Part shown: positions 1 to 11,360 of the stretch, piece by piece
Numbering within the stretch: the first letter of the stretch is position 1
How the letters are laid out: each line of letters starts with the position of its first letter
Origin: Hymenopellis radicata
Taxonomy: Eukaryota; Basidiomycota; Agaricomycetes; Agaricales; Physalacriaceae
Assembly: GCA_015501595.1 (NCBI GenBank)
Contig: JADNRX010000039.1
Coordinates: 175,707 to 239,706, forward strand
Direction: 5' to 3'
DNA: 64,000 nt
The notes under the pieces: generated by a model
The model's input: only the letters and a program-made list of their open reading frames with translations
The model's database searches: none
Told to the model about the DNA's origin: nothing
Position numbers and translations under genes: made by a program

Positions 1-1040
1 CCTCAATCCTTGACATGCAAACGTACAAGGTGTTGACCATCGGTTCGGCGCAACCTCTCCATCACTGAGGACGAAGATGATGAGCGTAAGAGAGGCGGTG
101 ATTAGGAAAGCGCCCAGCCAGTCTACACGTTTGTCGACCTCTGTAGACGGCTCATCGCGATCAATAGACCACAGGCCGATCACCATATACAGGACTGTCA
201 AACCACTTGATAGGTAGAAGTTACTCCTCCATGATGGTCTAGAAGGGACATTAGGCAGATTTAGACGAAGATGGTAGAGCTCTTACGAAGAAAGTTGAGT
301 TAATACCGCACCGATGGCCATCCCTGTGAAAGCACCTAGTGGCGCTCCAGCAGCGAAAGTGGCAAAGGCGATTGAGCGTAGCTTTCCTGGAGGGAAGGAA
401 TGCGCAAGGATGCCCATCTACGAGCCAGTTGAATATCTCGAATGAGGTAATGGTATTCATAACGTACTGATGCTGGAAGAGTGCCTGCCACGCCCATACC
501 TTGAATACCTCGAAGAACATCCAGGGTAATCTCGTTTTGTGCGAATCCACAGGCCAAAGTGAAGACCGAAAGCCATGCAGCGCCTATCATGAATATTTTC
601 TTCCTTCCATAAAGGTCCGCTAGGCGTCCACACACGGCGAAAAGGCATCCCTAACAGAGATGAGTTGGAAGGCTATGAATTTCACTCTTGACGAACTGAC
701 AGAGCTCAAGGCATAGGCCGACACAAGCCATTGTAGCTGTGCTTCTTGTATGTTAAGGTCGTCGCCTATTGCCGGTAACGATATTGCGACTGAAGTGGTG
801 TTTGAGCTCTAAACCACGTCAATATCTCACAATATTTTCAGAAAGAAGACAGCCACTTACGTTTACCAACATCGCCATTGTACACGTAGCAATGAGTGCC
901 ACTGCACGAGCAGTGGAAAGCGGCGCGCGCGAGGGCAACTCCTTGTCTGCAGGCATAGTGACCGCCTTGGGCAGGGTCGCTGTGGACATAGCTGTATGCA
1001 AGGTGTCCGGACCGTCCAGGGGAAGAGTGGTTGTCGACAT
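1..1040 (-). CDS. MFS drug:H+ antiporter, 5' part (runs off the left edge)
   Basis: Major facilitator transporter of the plasma membrane, probably an efflux pump of the DHA (drug:proton antiporter) type. The ATG at 1040 opens a polar N-terminus of about 45 residues. Exon 1 (1040-861) ends at a GTAAGT donor inside the first membrane segment, and exon 2 starts at 808 and reads SLPAIGDDLNIQEAQLQWLV, typical of this family. A later exon carries MFS motif A (GRLADLYGRKKIF, near 640-600) followed by a helix containing LRGIQGMGVAGTLPAS. The protein continues with WLGAFLITASLTLIIFVLSD near 150-85, and the coding region passes the window edge. At least three introns are visible. Substrate cannot be read from sequence. 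The GMC oxidoreductase lies divergently downstream on the other strand. Confidence 0.85.
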
Positions 1041-2215
1041 GTCGGAAGCGTGTACGTAGCTGGGCATCCAGCAGTCGTGACTTATAAGCGCCCTTCGACA
1101 GGTGGGCCACACCGCGATCGAGTAATCTAGCCACTAAACCGCCCGGCCAAGGACTGGAAACATGTCGGACCGCTACCAAGCTTTTTTTTAACCAAGACAT
1201 GGTCCCCAATGTCCCCATTTGATAGGCCGCAGAAATGGAGAGTCCATGATAAAAGTGCGCCTCTGAACCGCGTCGGTCGAGCGTGGGTCGAGGAAAAAGT
1301 GGAGACTTCGGTAAAGTCCGGACTCCGACCTTGCTCCGACCACCGGCTGTCGGCATCAAATGTGGGTCGCCGTAAGGGTCAGACAAGGCCCAACTCTCCT
1401 CTGCTTCGTCGTTTCGCTGCCAGCTCGACTTGAATACGGATAATACTCTTGATCTGCGGTTTAGTCGTTTTAAAAAAGCTCAAACGCTCTATGAAAGTCT
1501 ATCAATCTACTGGATGCTCATCACTTGACTATTCCCTTCATTCAACAACGACCTGTGATTTTCTGACAGAGTACGGGTGTCGAGCTCCAGAGCAATGCTC
1601 AGTGCAATGAATTACAGGTAAAAACGCTCGAATTTCCTCCTGGCATCGCTTTATTCAGTCGACCTCCTGCAAATCATCATTCTAATAAACGTCGACTCAT
1701 TTTGTCTTGCGACTCTTAGTCTAGCCCCGGATTGGCCGAACTCTCTGAGTCTTGAGGATCACCGGAATGTCATATATGACCAACTATGTCTATGTTGTGG
1801 TCCTCGGCCCCTGCGCACCCGAGCATAGGCTCTTCCCGCATCGTTCAAACAATTAATGCGCTCACAGTGCCTTGCGGGCCCGTCTATGCTCCGCTATGTA
1901 CCTGTGGATGCATATGGTTCGCAGCCTCATCACCGGCACCTTCTTGAACAGGACATCCCGAGTGTCCAAACGAGGCTCTCATGCCAGGTACGACGCGTCT
2001 CGGGATTCATGAGACGCACCTCCATAGTACCGCCTCGAACCATACCGGGCATTTTTCGGGCGACGTTGTGGGTGTAATGCGACACCCGACCGACGTATTG
2101 TTCAGCAAGGCGAAAACCGCCAAACTCTGACAGAAACGGATCACGGTCCCGCACAGTTTTCTGCCATATGCACTGCAGTATTGAGTGGTTTGAAGGAGTG
2201 GAATGGAGGGGAATG
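1041..2215. other. Intergenic, divergent promoter region
   Basis: This stretch separates the divergent MFS transporter and GMC oxidoreductase genes, so it should hold both promoters. Open frames on either strand are short and show no family motif. A T-rich tract lies near 1185-1190. No repeat, tRNA or further gene was recognised. Confidence 0.5.
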
Positions 2216-2223
2216 TATAAAAG
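2216..2223 (+). promoter_or_regulatory. TATA box of the GMC oxidoreductase gene
   Basis: TATAAAAG lies 66 bp before the ATG at 2282. Usual TATA spacing puts the transcription start near 2246 and gives a 5' UTR of about 36 bases. Strong TATA boxes often accompany highly induced secreted enzymes in fungi; that is inference here. Confidence 0.6.
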
Positions 2224-2281
2224 GACCAGCGTGTGGTCGTTGATTTTCACCATCGTTTGGTTTACTACCACTTCCTCAGAC

Positions 2282-4643
2282 ATGATCTCTCTTCTGGTTG
2301 CGTTCTCGCTTGTAAACGCTGCTTTCGCGGCGGTTTACACCGATCCTAGCGAGCTTCCGGCTGATAAGGAATACGACTTCATCGTCGTAGGAGGTGATGT
2401 TTAACAGTCTCTATCAATTTATCTGTATTAATGCGCCAGTGCAGCGGGGACTGCAGGCAACGTTATTGCGGCTAGATTGGCTGAGAGCAAGAAGACATCT
2501 GTACTGATCATCGAAGCGGGTCGAAGGTAACTTTTGTTGTCTATTACTGAAACAGCCATGTTCATTGATTTTGACTAGCAATACCGGATTCGACTCAGAC
2601 TTGATCACGATTCCTTTCCTGGGCCCGACCGCGTCTCCATTTACAACCTTCGATTGGAACTACACAACCGAAGCCCAAGAGGCGCTTCAAAATCAGACCA
2701 TCGCTTATCCACGAGGATACGTGCTGGGTGGAAGTAGTTCGACAAGTACGGCTTCTGCTTTGTCAGTTCTATAAGACTTAACACTCTCACAGACTACATG
2801 GTCTATACTCGCGGCTCTTCGGACGACTATGACAAGTTCGCTGAGATCGCCGGTGACGATGGCTGGAATTGGGACAATCTTTTCCCATATGCGCTGAAGG
2901 TACCTCTTTCAATATAATCTATATATGACAACCTTGCTGATGGTATCACTAGAACGAACGCCACGTTCCTCCCAACGACGTAAGTGGCTCTATCCGTGTT
3001 CCTGTACTACTCAGCTGAACTTTCCTTCAAGGGACACGACGACAGCGATCAATACATTCATGACCTCCACGGCACTGATGGGCCTCTGCTCACAAGTGTC
3101 TACGGTTGGCCCGCTGATGTCGATGAAACTGTCATCGCTACGACTCAGGAACTAAGCGATGAATTCCCCTTTAACCCTGATTACAACTCTGGTAACATGT
3201 TGGGCGTTTCTTGGATGCATAGTAAGTCCTCTCATATCTCCGCATACTTATCCCTAATATACGTCTCTTAGGCACGATTGGTGGTCCATTCCGAAGCAGC
3301 TCCGCCACAGCCTACCTCGAGCCTGCACTGAAGGAACGTTCCAACCTAGACCTTCTTTACAACACCCAAGTCACTCGCATCATTCAAACCGGCACCTCCG
3401 ACGATGACCTCCCACTCTTTACCAAAGTCGAATTCGCACGGAACTCTTCTGGTACGTCACTCCATTTCCCAACCTTGTTGTCGGGCTCAGTTCTTTTCAG
3501 CTCCTCGGTATACCGCCACGGCCAAGAGGGAGATAATCCTCTCCGCCGGGGCCATCGGCACACCTCAGATCCTCCTACTCTCCGGTATCGGTCCCGCCCA
3601 AGAGCTCGCTCAAGTTGGTATCGATTCCATCGTGGACCTTGCGGAAGTGGGAAAAAACCTCGTCGACCATCCTCTCCTTCCCATCCAGTGGAACACCAAC
3701 AGCAATAACACCTTGGACCCGTTTTTCCGCCCAGGACCTGCTTTCGATGCGGCGCTTGATGAGTACCACCAGAACAAGTCCGGCCCACTTGCCGCTAATG
3801 GAGTCTCGAACCATATGTACGCCTTGCACGCTCCGCGATGTGTGCATGTTTATTGATACGTTGTAGGGGTTTCTTCCGTTTTCCTGAAGACTCGGATGTC
3901 CTAGCCGAATTCGACGATCCCACCACCGGTCCACGATCTCCTCACTTTGAGCTTGCATTCGCTGTACGCGCTCACCCCATATCCTCCACCACAACTAACT
4001 CATCTCCCCAGAACGGCTTCTTCACAACCTCTCAACAAATCCCCACGTCCGGGTCCTACTTTTCCGTTATAAACATCGTCGTCACCCCCACCTCTCGTAC
4101 GTCCCACCTCCCCTCCCCAAGCCATCCTAACTCTTCCCTTAGGCGGCGAAGTAACCCTCGCATCAAACGACCCCTTCGCGCACCCGCATATCGACCCTAG
4201 ATTTCTCACCACCGACTACGACGTCCGCGCCATGATGGAGAGCGTCCAGGCCGCGCAGCGCTTCACCGCCGCGAGCGCCTGGAGCGACCTCATCACGGGA
4301 CCCTACATCGATTCTGTGAACGCCACGACCCCCGAAGGCATCCAAGAGTACATGTCGCTGTGGGCTACGACCATCAAGCACCCGTTCTGCACTGCCAGGC
4401 TGAGCAGCGTCGAGGGCGAAGGTGTCGCCGATGGGCAGCTGTTGCTCAAGAACGCCACGGGCGTTCGCATTGTTGACGCTTCTGTATTCGTAAGTCACTT
4501 ATTTCCTACTAAAACATTCCTGACCTTTCCGACAGCCTATTATTCCGGCTGGCCATCCTCAAGCAATGATATATATCGTTGCAGAGCGCGCTGCCGATGT
4601 AATCAAAGAAGCCCATGGTCTTCCTGTCTGGTATTTAAATTGA
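2282..4643 (+). CDS. GMC oxidoreductase, aryl-alcohol oxidase / dehydrogenase type, secreted
   Basis: FAD-dependent GMC enzyme of about 605 residues, predicted secreted by a signal peptide (MISLLVAFSLVNAAFA). In aryl-alcohol oxidases this family oxidises alcohols and supplies H2O2 for lignocellulose breakdown. Twelve exons join in frame: 2282-2393, 2445-2526, 2579-2745, 2793-2899, 2953-2979, 3032-3221, 3272-3451, 3501-3816, 3867-3963, 4012-4096, 4143-4489 and 4536-4643. The FAD-binding loop (VVGGGTAGNVIAARLAE) is split by intron 1. GMC signature 1 (PRGYVLGGSSSTN) and signature 2 (GAIGTPQILLLSGIGP) are present. The C-terminal catalytic pair is recognisable as His in HPFCTARL and His in AGHPQAMIYIVAERAADVI. 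Exon 5 is only 27 bases. HPFCTARL departs from the usual HPVGTA(S/R)M. The enzyme could be an oxidase or a dehydrogenase. Confidence 0.92.
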
Positions 4644-5304
4644 ACGGTCCTGCGGAACACAATCTTTATTTTCTTAAATATTTACTACTATATCACTATC
4701 TGTACGGTACCAATAATACTAATAGACTGCTTATCGTCCTTTAAATCTGTACGGCGCATTGGACTTCATTTTATTACCTCCAACGGAGTTGAAGGATGTG
4801 GAATGACGCCACATTACACTCCGACTAGCTTACTTGTTTGCATGCCGACTACTTGTGACTCTCCGCAACTTGCCTGGCATTATCTCTACCCGCACTTCTC
4901 CAGCCTGTCTCATTTTAAGTCGACGCCACTTGACTCTTCCTGAAACCAACAAGCGCTCAAGGGAGAGGTTAACACTTGACGACACTGATCGTGTTCTGGC
5001 GTGAACAAACCAGTATACTGCATCGCGGGCATGGTACAATGGGGTTCGACTCCCCACGGCGACGTATTACGGATTGGTGCTGAGGTAGCTGCGAGTCGCG
5101 ACCTAGTTACGTTCTGTACAAACAGGACTGTGAATTCATGCAGTAGGAAAACTAAAGACAAATCAAGTACGTAGGAAGTGACAAAAAAGTAAGTACTGTG
5201 TAGTAACCTGAACAGAATATGTATGAGCTTGGGGAAGTTGACAGTGGAGAGATCAATGGGTAGAGCTGAGGAATGTGGACAAGCGTGGGGAATTTAGATC
5301 GCTA
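4644..5304. other. Intergenic, with an isolated tRNA-like T-arm
   Basis: No open frame is supported. At 5038-5054 the plus strand has a perfect T-arm-like stem and loop (TGGGG, TTCGACT, CCCCA) matching a pol III B-box. No matching D-arm, anticodon arm or acceptor stem could be folded upstream, so it is not called as a tRNA. Confidence 0.4.
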
Positions 5305-5754
5305 CTATCTCAACCTCTCGTGAAGAAGGTCTTGGCCAGTCTGCCAGCGCTCCTTCTCCTCCTCGAGCTCGGCACGGATGGAGCGCTCAGTCGTGTTGGC
5401 AAAAACAATGCCACGGTTATCCATTGACAGTGCTCGGACGGCATCAATGACCCAATCCTGGCAGTCCCAATCGGTGCGGTGGCGGTGGATGGGAACGGCT
5501 CTGAGCCACTTCTCCAAGTTCGGGATATCAGAGGCTGCAACTTCGCCAACCTGCACGCCGCCGCAGTATTTGTTGTCTGCGTCGATGGTAAAATCAGCGG
5601 ATTCGAAGCAGAAGGAGTCCATGCCTCCTATCAGCTGAAAGACGCGCGCGGAGCCCAGTACGATATCAGTGATAACCGCGAGCGCCCAATGCTCTGTGCG
5701 GCGAGGATGAGCTAGGAGCTCGTACTGGGAGATGATTACTGGGAGTTTCGACAT
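5305..5754 (-). CDS. Conserved hypothetical protein with HWAL and CQDW motifs
   Basis: Intronless frame of 149 residues starting MSKLPVIISQYELLAHPRRT. Visible motifs are HWALAVITD (residues about 21-29), a GGVQVGEVAAS turn, WLRAVPI, then DWDCQDWVIDAVRALS and a charged helical tail (RAELEEEKERWQTG). The layout, with an early His after a strand and a late Cys followed by QDWV, resembles small fungal proteins in which a permuted papain-like fold has been suspected; that is inference from motif order only. It could equally be non-enzymatic. No signal peptide or membrane segment is seen. It converges with the GMC gene 660 bp away. Confidence 0.65.
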   Translation of the reverse strand: MSKLPVIISQYELLAHPRRTEHWALAVITDIVLGSARVFQLIGGMDSFCFESADFTIDADNKYCGGVQVGEVAASDIPNLEKWLRAVPIHRHRTDWDCQDWVIDAVRALSMDNRGIVFANTTERSIRAELEEEKERWQTGQDLLHERLR

Positions 5755-5966
5755 GGGAGAACAAATGTGCGGGGGCAGTGAAGATGGCTGATATCACACT
5801 GTAGGCTTGTAGCTATGTGTGGGACGAGCGTGAGAAGCCAATTATTGTTAGCTGGATCTACGTGAGTTAACGAACGGCTAGGATAAGCGTAAGATAAGGA
5901 AAGGGACGACCTGAGCAGGACTGACGATGTCTGAAGCCATTGGGCTATTACTTATGGGCAATCGCA

Positions 5967-6535
5967 CCGTTTGGCGGATTCGTAAGCGGTTCCCACGTTT
6001 GCCGTAGGCAAACACTTGGTGGATTTCAACCAAGTCGGTCGTCGTCCAAGCCAGGTGGGCTCTTTGACGACATTCCTGTGTCCAAACTATCTGTTTTCGG
6101 TTGAGAAATAATATATCAGTAGTATTTGACAAGCCTCCCGGCACTGAACCTCTTGTTTGCCATGTTGGACTCTGAACCCGGCCACATCCCAATGATTCCA
6201 GTGCCACACATGCTTTTGGCATCATAAACACACTGCTATATGAGAGTTCAGCATGAGGGCAAGGTCTTGTATGATTATTTATGCTTTTAGATCCCAAATG
6301 GCCTGCATTTGCCATTGACAGCTAAGTGCATTATAGTCATCATGGTATGCCGTGTCAGAGGGTTAGCAATATGAAGAAAATAGGTGTATATGGCATTCCT
6401 AGTACTAAGTAGTCATATTTTAATGTCTACAGACTCTACGCGTCCCTCGCGCTTGGACGACGACCGACTTGGTTGAAATCCGCCAAGTGTTTGCCTACGG
6501 CAAACGTGGGAACCGCTTACGAATCCGCCAAACGG
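5967..6535. mobile_element. 569-bp foldback/MITE with 85-bp terminal inverted repeats
   Basis: Positions 5967-6051 and 6451-6535 are reverse complements over 85 bases with a single mismatch. The outer ends read CCGTTTGGCGGATTCG. Each arm contains the palindrome GTTTGCC-GTA-GGCAAAC (5997-6013 and 6489-6505). The interior has no transposase-like frame. No clear target-site duplication was found outside the arms, so either the ends are trimmed or the superfamily is one where the TSD has decayed. The element stops 7 bp before the TSD of the next element. Confidence 0.8.
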
Positions 6536-7621
6536 GAGGGTCATAATCATGGCCCATATGTTATGTCTGTGGCTAATCAAGTTCTGAAGGAACTTGTCTC
6601 TGACAGCCCGCGTAGCGGGCTGTGTACGATGAAAGAGTACATGGCGCGCCGTAGGCGCGCTCCGTAACGTCGTTATGTCAATGATGATATTCTGATTCTT
6701 CGGTTTACCAGTCTAGTATGGCAACATAGTCTAGTGGATTTCAGCGTGCAGCTACCTCTGTTTTGCTTCAACTGGGGCCTCGTTTCGATTGCCTACGTTG
6801 ACATTCCGTCTTCGTTATTTTTTTCGGGCGCCTGCGGCGCGCCACAGGGTGAGTATGAGTCCATGAACAAGCCTTCATCTCTAGCCACCGTTTGACTCAA
6901 CCCGACCTTATGGATTGCAATTTTCAGCCTGCGGCGCGTGTAGCCTAAGCTGGTATGTACACATGGTCACTAGATGGCTGAGAAGAGAGCTGACACCTTG
7001 TAGTGGCAGGAGCTCTCAAAGTCAGTCTGTACATAATTTTTCGGGCGCCTGCGGCGCGTTCCTGGTCGGACTAACAAATTCAAGTTGCGCCACACCCTGC
7101 CCACACCTGCTGAATCGTGTCGTCTTATATCAAACCTTGAATACTGTACTCATCGTTCTTATCTCTCATTTCCATGTCATGCTATTTGTACTCGCACCGT
7201 ATAGAAACTGATTGACTCATTCTGCATAACTGTGGCTCCAGACCACAGCAGAACACACCTCAAACTCTTAGAATCTGTAAATCACATCTTGTGCCACTGT
7301 ACCAGGGCTGGCCCATTGATTTGTGCATAGGGACACGTCGTAGAACGAGCAGGACAGAGCGTCGTTTGGGGCACCCATCTAGTCTCTTAAAAACAGACGC
7401 AATATACACGATCGATTCTTGCAGTGTGAGGTTGATCGATGTGTATAGAGTCTGTCGATTAAGTCCGGGTCTGTACCGTGATTGAGCTTATTACATAAGC
7501 TGCCTATTCTGGTTTTCTTCATCCACCACCTTCTAAATCTCTCAAGACACGACAAGTCAACACCGATGGACAACGACCCATGACAACGACAAGCTGAGCA
7601 CGCCGCCGGCCCGCCGCGGAT

Positions 7622-8258
7622 AATGAGCTAGAGAGAATCTTGCCACGCATCACCGAGATATCGCGGCTCTACAACGAAAACCTGACGCTCAGGCGGTCGG
7701 AAATCACGCTCGCCGCGGAGCCCAAGCACGAGCGGGAAAGGTTGCGCAAGGTCATGGACGACGTCGAGATGGCGGTACGTGGGGGTGAATTTCATATTTT
7801 TTACTCTCGCTGACGACGGCTCCACGCAGGCACTGGGCTTGACCAAGCATCTGGGATTCCTCCGACATACTAGCGACACACCACCTCCGAGTCCTACACC
7901 CCCACGAGCCACTCAGCGTCCACCCGCGTTGACCCCACCGTCACTAGGCTTTCGCGCCAGCCGACAGTGCCCGGTATAGAGGAGCCTCTGGACAGTCCAC
8001 ATCGTGGCAAGAAGGCCAAACGGCTGTCAGCGAGCTGGTTGCCGCTCCCCTCACGCTGTTCGCCACCCCCAGACAAACCGCCGCCGTTAATTGATCTTGC
8101 AGAAATTGTTGTCGCACCGTCAGAGTGGCATGTTCCCTGTCAATATTCCGATGGTGGACGAGCTGGCAGTAACAACAGCAGTTCCATTAGAGGACAATGA
8201 TGAGATGGAGGAGGCTGCGCTGCTCGACGACTTGGAGGAGCCTGTTGACATGCGGTAG
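7622..8258 (+). pseudogene. Captured or relict gene fragment inside element copy 1
   Basis: A coding-like stretch starts near 7622 with a helical segment (ELERILPRITEISRLYNENL, then EPKHERERLRKVMDDVEMA). It meets a GTACGTG donor near 7774, and after an acceptor at about 7829 continues as LGLTKHLGFLRHTSDTPPP with a Pro-rich tail. Further on, a different frame reads GMFPVNIPMVDELAVTTAVP and an acidic C-terminus (NDEMEEAALLDDLEEPVDMR) ending in TAG at 8256-8258. A spliceable intron inside a non-autonomous element suggests a captured host gene; a relict transposon gene is the alternative. The frame changes between segments, so it is not an intact gene. Family not recognised. Confidence 0.4.
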
Positions 8259-9668
8259 TGTAGTGCATAAGGCGGCAGGCCAGGATTTACATATATCTTC
8301 CCATGTAACGGTATGGACTATAATTACAGTCAATTATTTCTCTATGTACCGTATGTGCGCGCTGTTCTAGCGCTGCCTAAGCGCTGCTCTCGTTACACCT
8401 TTGCGCCTTTGCTGTCCGGCCATGCTTATGTACGCAACCTTAAATGGGCAACTTACATAATAACTCCACATAAACACTAGACTAGCACCCATCTGTGCTG
8501 ACTCAGCTTCACTCTCATTGGCCCATCAGTTGTTATGTCTGTTATGTACAAATCGGGACATAACGTAGCCACAGGTAAGGATGATGAGCCATAATCAGGC
8601 CCATATGTTATGTCTGTGGCTAATCAAGTTCTGAAGGAACTTGTCTCTGACAGCCCGCGTAGCGGGCTGTGTACGATGAAAGAGTACATGGCGCGCCGTA
8701 GGCGCGCTCCGTAACGTCGTTATGTCAATGATGATATTCTGATTCTTCGGTTTACCAGTCTAGTATGGCAACATAGTCTAGTGGATTTCAGCGTGCAGCT
8801 ACCTCTGTTTTGCTTCAACTGGGGCCTCGTTTCGATTGCCTACGTTGACATTCCGTCTTCGTTATTTTTTTCGGGCGCCTGCGGCGCGCCACAGGGTGAG
8901 TATGAGTCCATGAACAAGCCTTCATCTCTAGCCACCGTTTGACTCAACCCGACCTTATGGATTGCAATTTTCAGCCTGCGGCGCGTGTAGCCTAAGCTGG
9001 TATGTACACATGGTCACTAGATGGCTGAGAAGAGAGCTGACACCTTGTAGTGGCAGGAGCTCTCAAAGTCAGTCTGTACATAATTTTTCGGGCGCCTGCG
9101 GCGCGTTCCTGGTCGGACTAACAAATTCAAGTTGCGCCACACCCTGCCCACACCTGCTGAATCGTGTCGTCTTATATCAAACCTTGAATACTGTACTCAT
9201 CGTTCTTATCTCTCATTTCCATGTCATGCTATTTGTACTCGCACCGTATAGAAACTGATTGACTCATTCTGCATAACTGTGGCTCCAGACCACAGCAGAA
9301 CACACCTCAAACTCTTAGAATCTGTAAATCACATCTTGTGCCACTGTACCAGGGCTGGCCCATTGATTTGTGCATAGGGACACGTCGTAGAACGAGCAGG
9401 ACAGAGCGTCGTTTGGGGCACCCATCTAGTCTCTTAAAAACAGACGCAATATACACGATCGATTCTTGCAGTGTGAGGTTGATCGATGTGTATAGAGTCT
9501 GTCGATTAAGTCCGGGTCTGTACCGTGATTGAGCTTATTACATAAGCTGCCTATTCTGGTTTTCTTCATCCACCACCTTCTAAATCTCTCAAGACACGAC
9601 AAGTCAACACCGATGGACAACGACCCATGACAACGACAAGCTGAGCACGCCGCCGGCCCGCCGCGGAT

Positions 9669-10305
9669 AATGAGCTAGAGAGAATCTTGCCACGCATCAC
9701 CGAGATATCGCGGCTCTACAACGAAAACCTGACGCTCAGGCGGTCGGAAATCACGCTCGCCGCGGAGCCCAAGCACGAGCGGGAAAGGTTGCGCAAGGTC
9801 ATGGACGACGTCGAGATGGCGGTACGTGGGGGTGAATTTCATATTTTTTACTCTCGCTGACGACGGCTCCACGCAGGCACTGGGCTTGACCAAGCATCTG
9901 GGATTCCTCCGACATACTAGCGACACACCACCTCCGAGTCCTACACCCCCACGAGCCACTCAGCGTCCACCCGCGTTGACCCCACCGTCACTAGGCTTTC
10001 GCGCCAGCCGACAGTGCCCGGTATAGAGGAGCCTCTGGACAGTCCACATCGTGGCAAGAAGGCCAAACGGCTGTCAGCGAGCTGGTTGCCGCTCCCCTCA
10101 CGCTGTTCGCCACCCCCAGACAAACCGCCGCCGTTAATTGATCTTGCAGAAATTGTTGTCGCACCGTCAGAGTGGCATGTTCCCTGTCAATATTCCGATG
10201 GTGGACGAGCTGGCAGTAACAACAGCAGTTCCATTAGAGGACAATGATGAGATGGAGGAGGCTGCGCTGCTCGACGACTTGGAGGAGCCTGTTGACATGC
10301 GGTAG
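9669..10305 (+). pseudogene. Second copy of the captured gene fragment (element copy 2)
   Basis: Identical, as far as I can see, to the fragment 2,047 bp upstream, with the same intron signals and acidic C-terminus. The identity dates the duplication as recent. Confidence 0.4.
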
Positions 10306-10645
10306 TGTAGTGCATAAGGCGGCAGGCCAGGATTTACATATATCTTCCCATGTAACGGTATGGACTATAATTACAGTCAATTATTTCTCTATGTACCGTA
10401 TGTGCGCGCTGTTCTAGCGCTGCCTAAGCGCTGCTCTCGTTACACCTTTGCGCCTTTGCTGTCCGGCCATGCTTATGTACGCAACCTTAAATGGGCAACT
10501 TACATAATAACTCCACATAAACACTAGACTAGCACCCATCTGTGCTGACTCAGCTTCACTCTCATTGGCCCATCAGTTGTTATGTCTGTTATGTACAAAT
10601 CGGGACATAACGTAGCCACAGGTAAGGATGATGAGCCATAATCAT

Positions 10646-11127
10646 TGGGCCAAGCGACTTGCCACGCGGATGGCCTGATAATTGATTGGGCCGGTGACAC
10701 GTGCGCCCCTCAAAGGCTTTCCTCGTTACACTCACGACGCTCGACGACGACGACGACGACTGCCCGCCATCCTCTGCCACAGCGTGGACATCGGCACCAG
10801 TCATTTTATTTTGCCCACCCTCCACATCCCTATTTTGTTATGATTGATCAGCATTCTTGACAAGTATCACGCCTGCTTGAGTGTTTGGGTCTCCAGACCA
10901 GACTCTCCCGGACATTAAACCTGCACGGCGGTTTCCCTTTTAGGTAATAGCCCCTGAAAGACTTGTGGCTGGCAGGCGCATTTTTGGCTCGCGTTCTCAG
11001 TGCCGACGGTGATAGACTACTGCTCATGTTGGTACTGTACCTAGCTGAGTGGAGCTGATTTTATGTTGTAGCATAGTATGTATGTATTGAATGATTTTAT
11101 GCGGCTTGGAACGTCAGTGTGATGATT
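10646..11127. other. Intergenic, no gene seen
   Basis: A short trinucleotide-like run (GAC repeats near 10742-10758) and no supported reading frame. Confidence 0.4.
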
Positions 11128-11270
11128 CACGGGGGAGACCCCCGTGGACCCCCTTCTGGGGGACACCCCCTGACCCCCGCCGCTCACCGCGGAGGCCCAC
11201 TGCGTGGTGCTGGCGCTCGCCGCGCAGGCCCACTCCGTGGTGGGCCTCCGGCGGGGCCTAGCCGGCCAGG
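11128..11270. repeat. Cluster of GC-rich hairpins
   Basis: Consecutive perfect hairpins: CACGGGGG-AGA-CCCCCGTG at 11128-11146, then CCCCC-TTCT-GGGGG at 11149-11162, and further down GGCCCAC...GTGGGCC around 11227-11246. The tract is about 70-75% G+C by eye, well above its flanks. It has no coding sense. It resembles mobile GC-cluster or double-hairpin sequences known from fungal mitochondrial DNA, but here it lies in apparently nuclear DNA. Confidence 0.55.
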
Positions 11271-11360
11271 CTTCGATTGCATCGACTCTCTCTTATTGTA
11301 TTTGGCTTTGAGGAAGGGGTTATCTGGTACTTCGGTAAAAAGATGTCAAAATATTGAGCA

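Larger units (their letters stand above)
6543..10645. mobile_element. Head-to-tail dimer of a 2,040-bp TIR element with one shared 8-bp TSD
   Basis: Copy 1 is 6551-8590 and copy 2 is 8598-10637; the offset is exactly 2,047 bp and I saw no differences between them. ATAATCAT flanks the pair on both sides (6543-6550 and 10638-10645). The junction between copies is ATAATCA (8591-8597), the same TSD one base short. The ends form imperfect inverted repeats: GGCCCAT...CTGTGGCTA on the left against GGCTCAT...CTGTGGCTA on the reverse-complemented right. Three G+C-rich motifs around GCCTGCGGCGCG lie near each left end. An 8-bp TSD suits hAT-like elements, which is inference. No intact transposase is present. 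The element carries an intron-containing coding fragment. Confidence 0.88.

Noticed and set aside
838..1386. 182-codon minus-strand frame over the MFS start
   Set aside because: Out of frame with the recognisable transporter exons and without any motif.
5035..5065. tRNA gene suggested by a perfect T-arm and B-box
   Set aside because: No D-arm, anticodon arm or matching acceptor stem could be paired upstream on the plus strand.
6915..10247. Short repeated open frames in the 2,040-bp element
   Set aside because: Same reason: identical copies of a non-coding unit. One stretch (near 7255-7385) has a weak LINE-like Cys/His pattern but is broken by stops.
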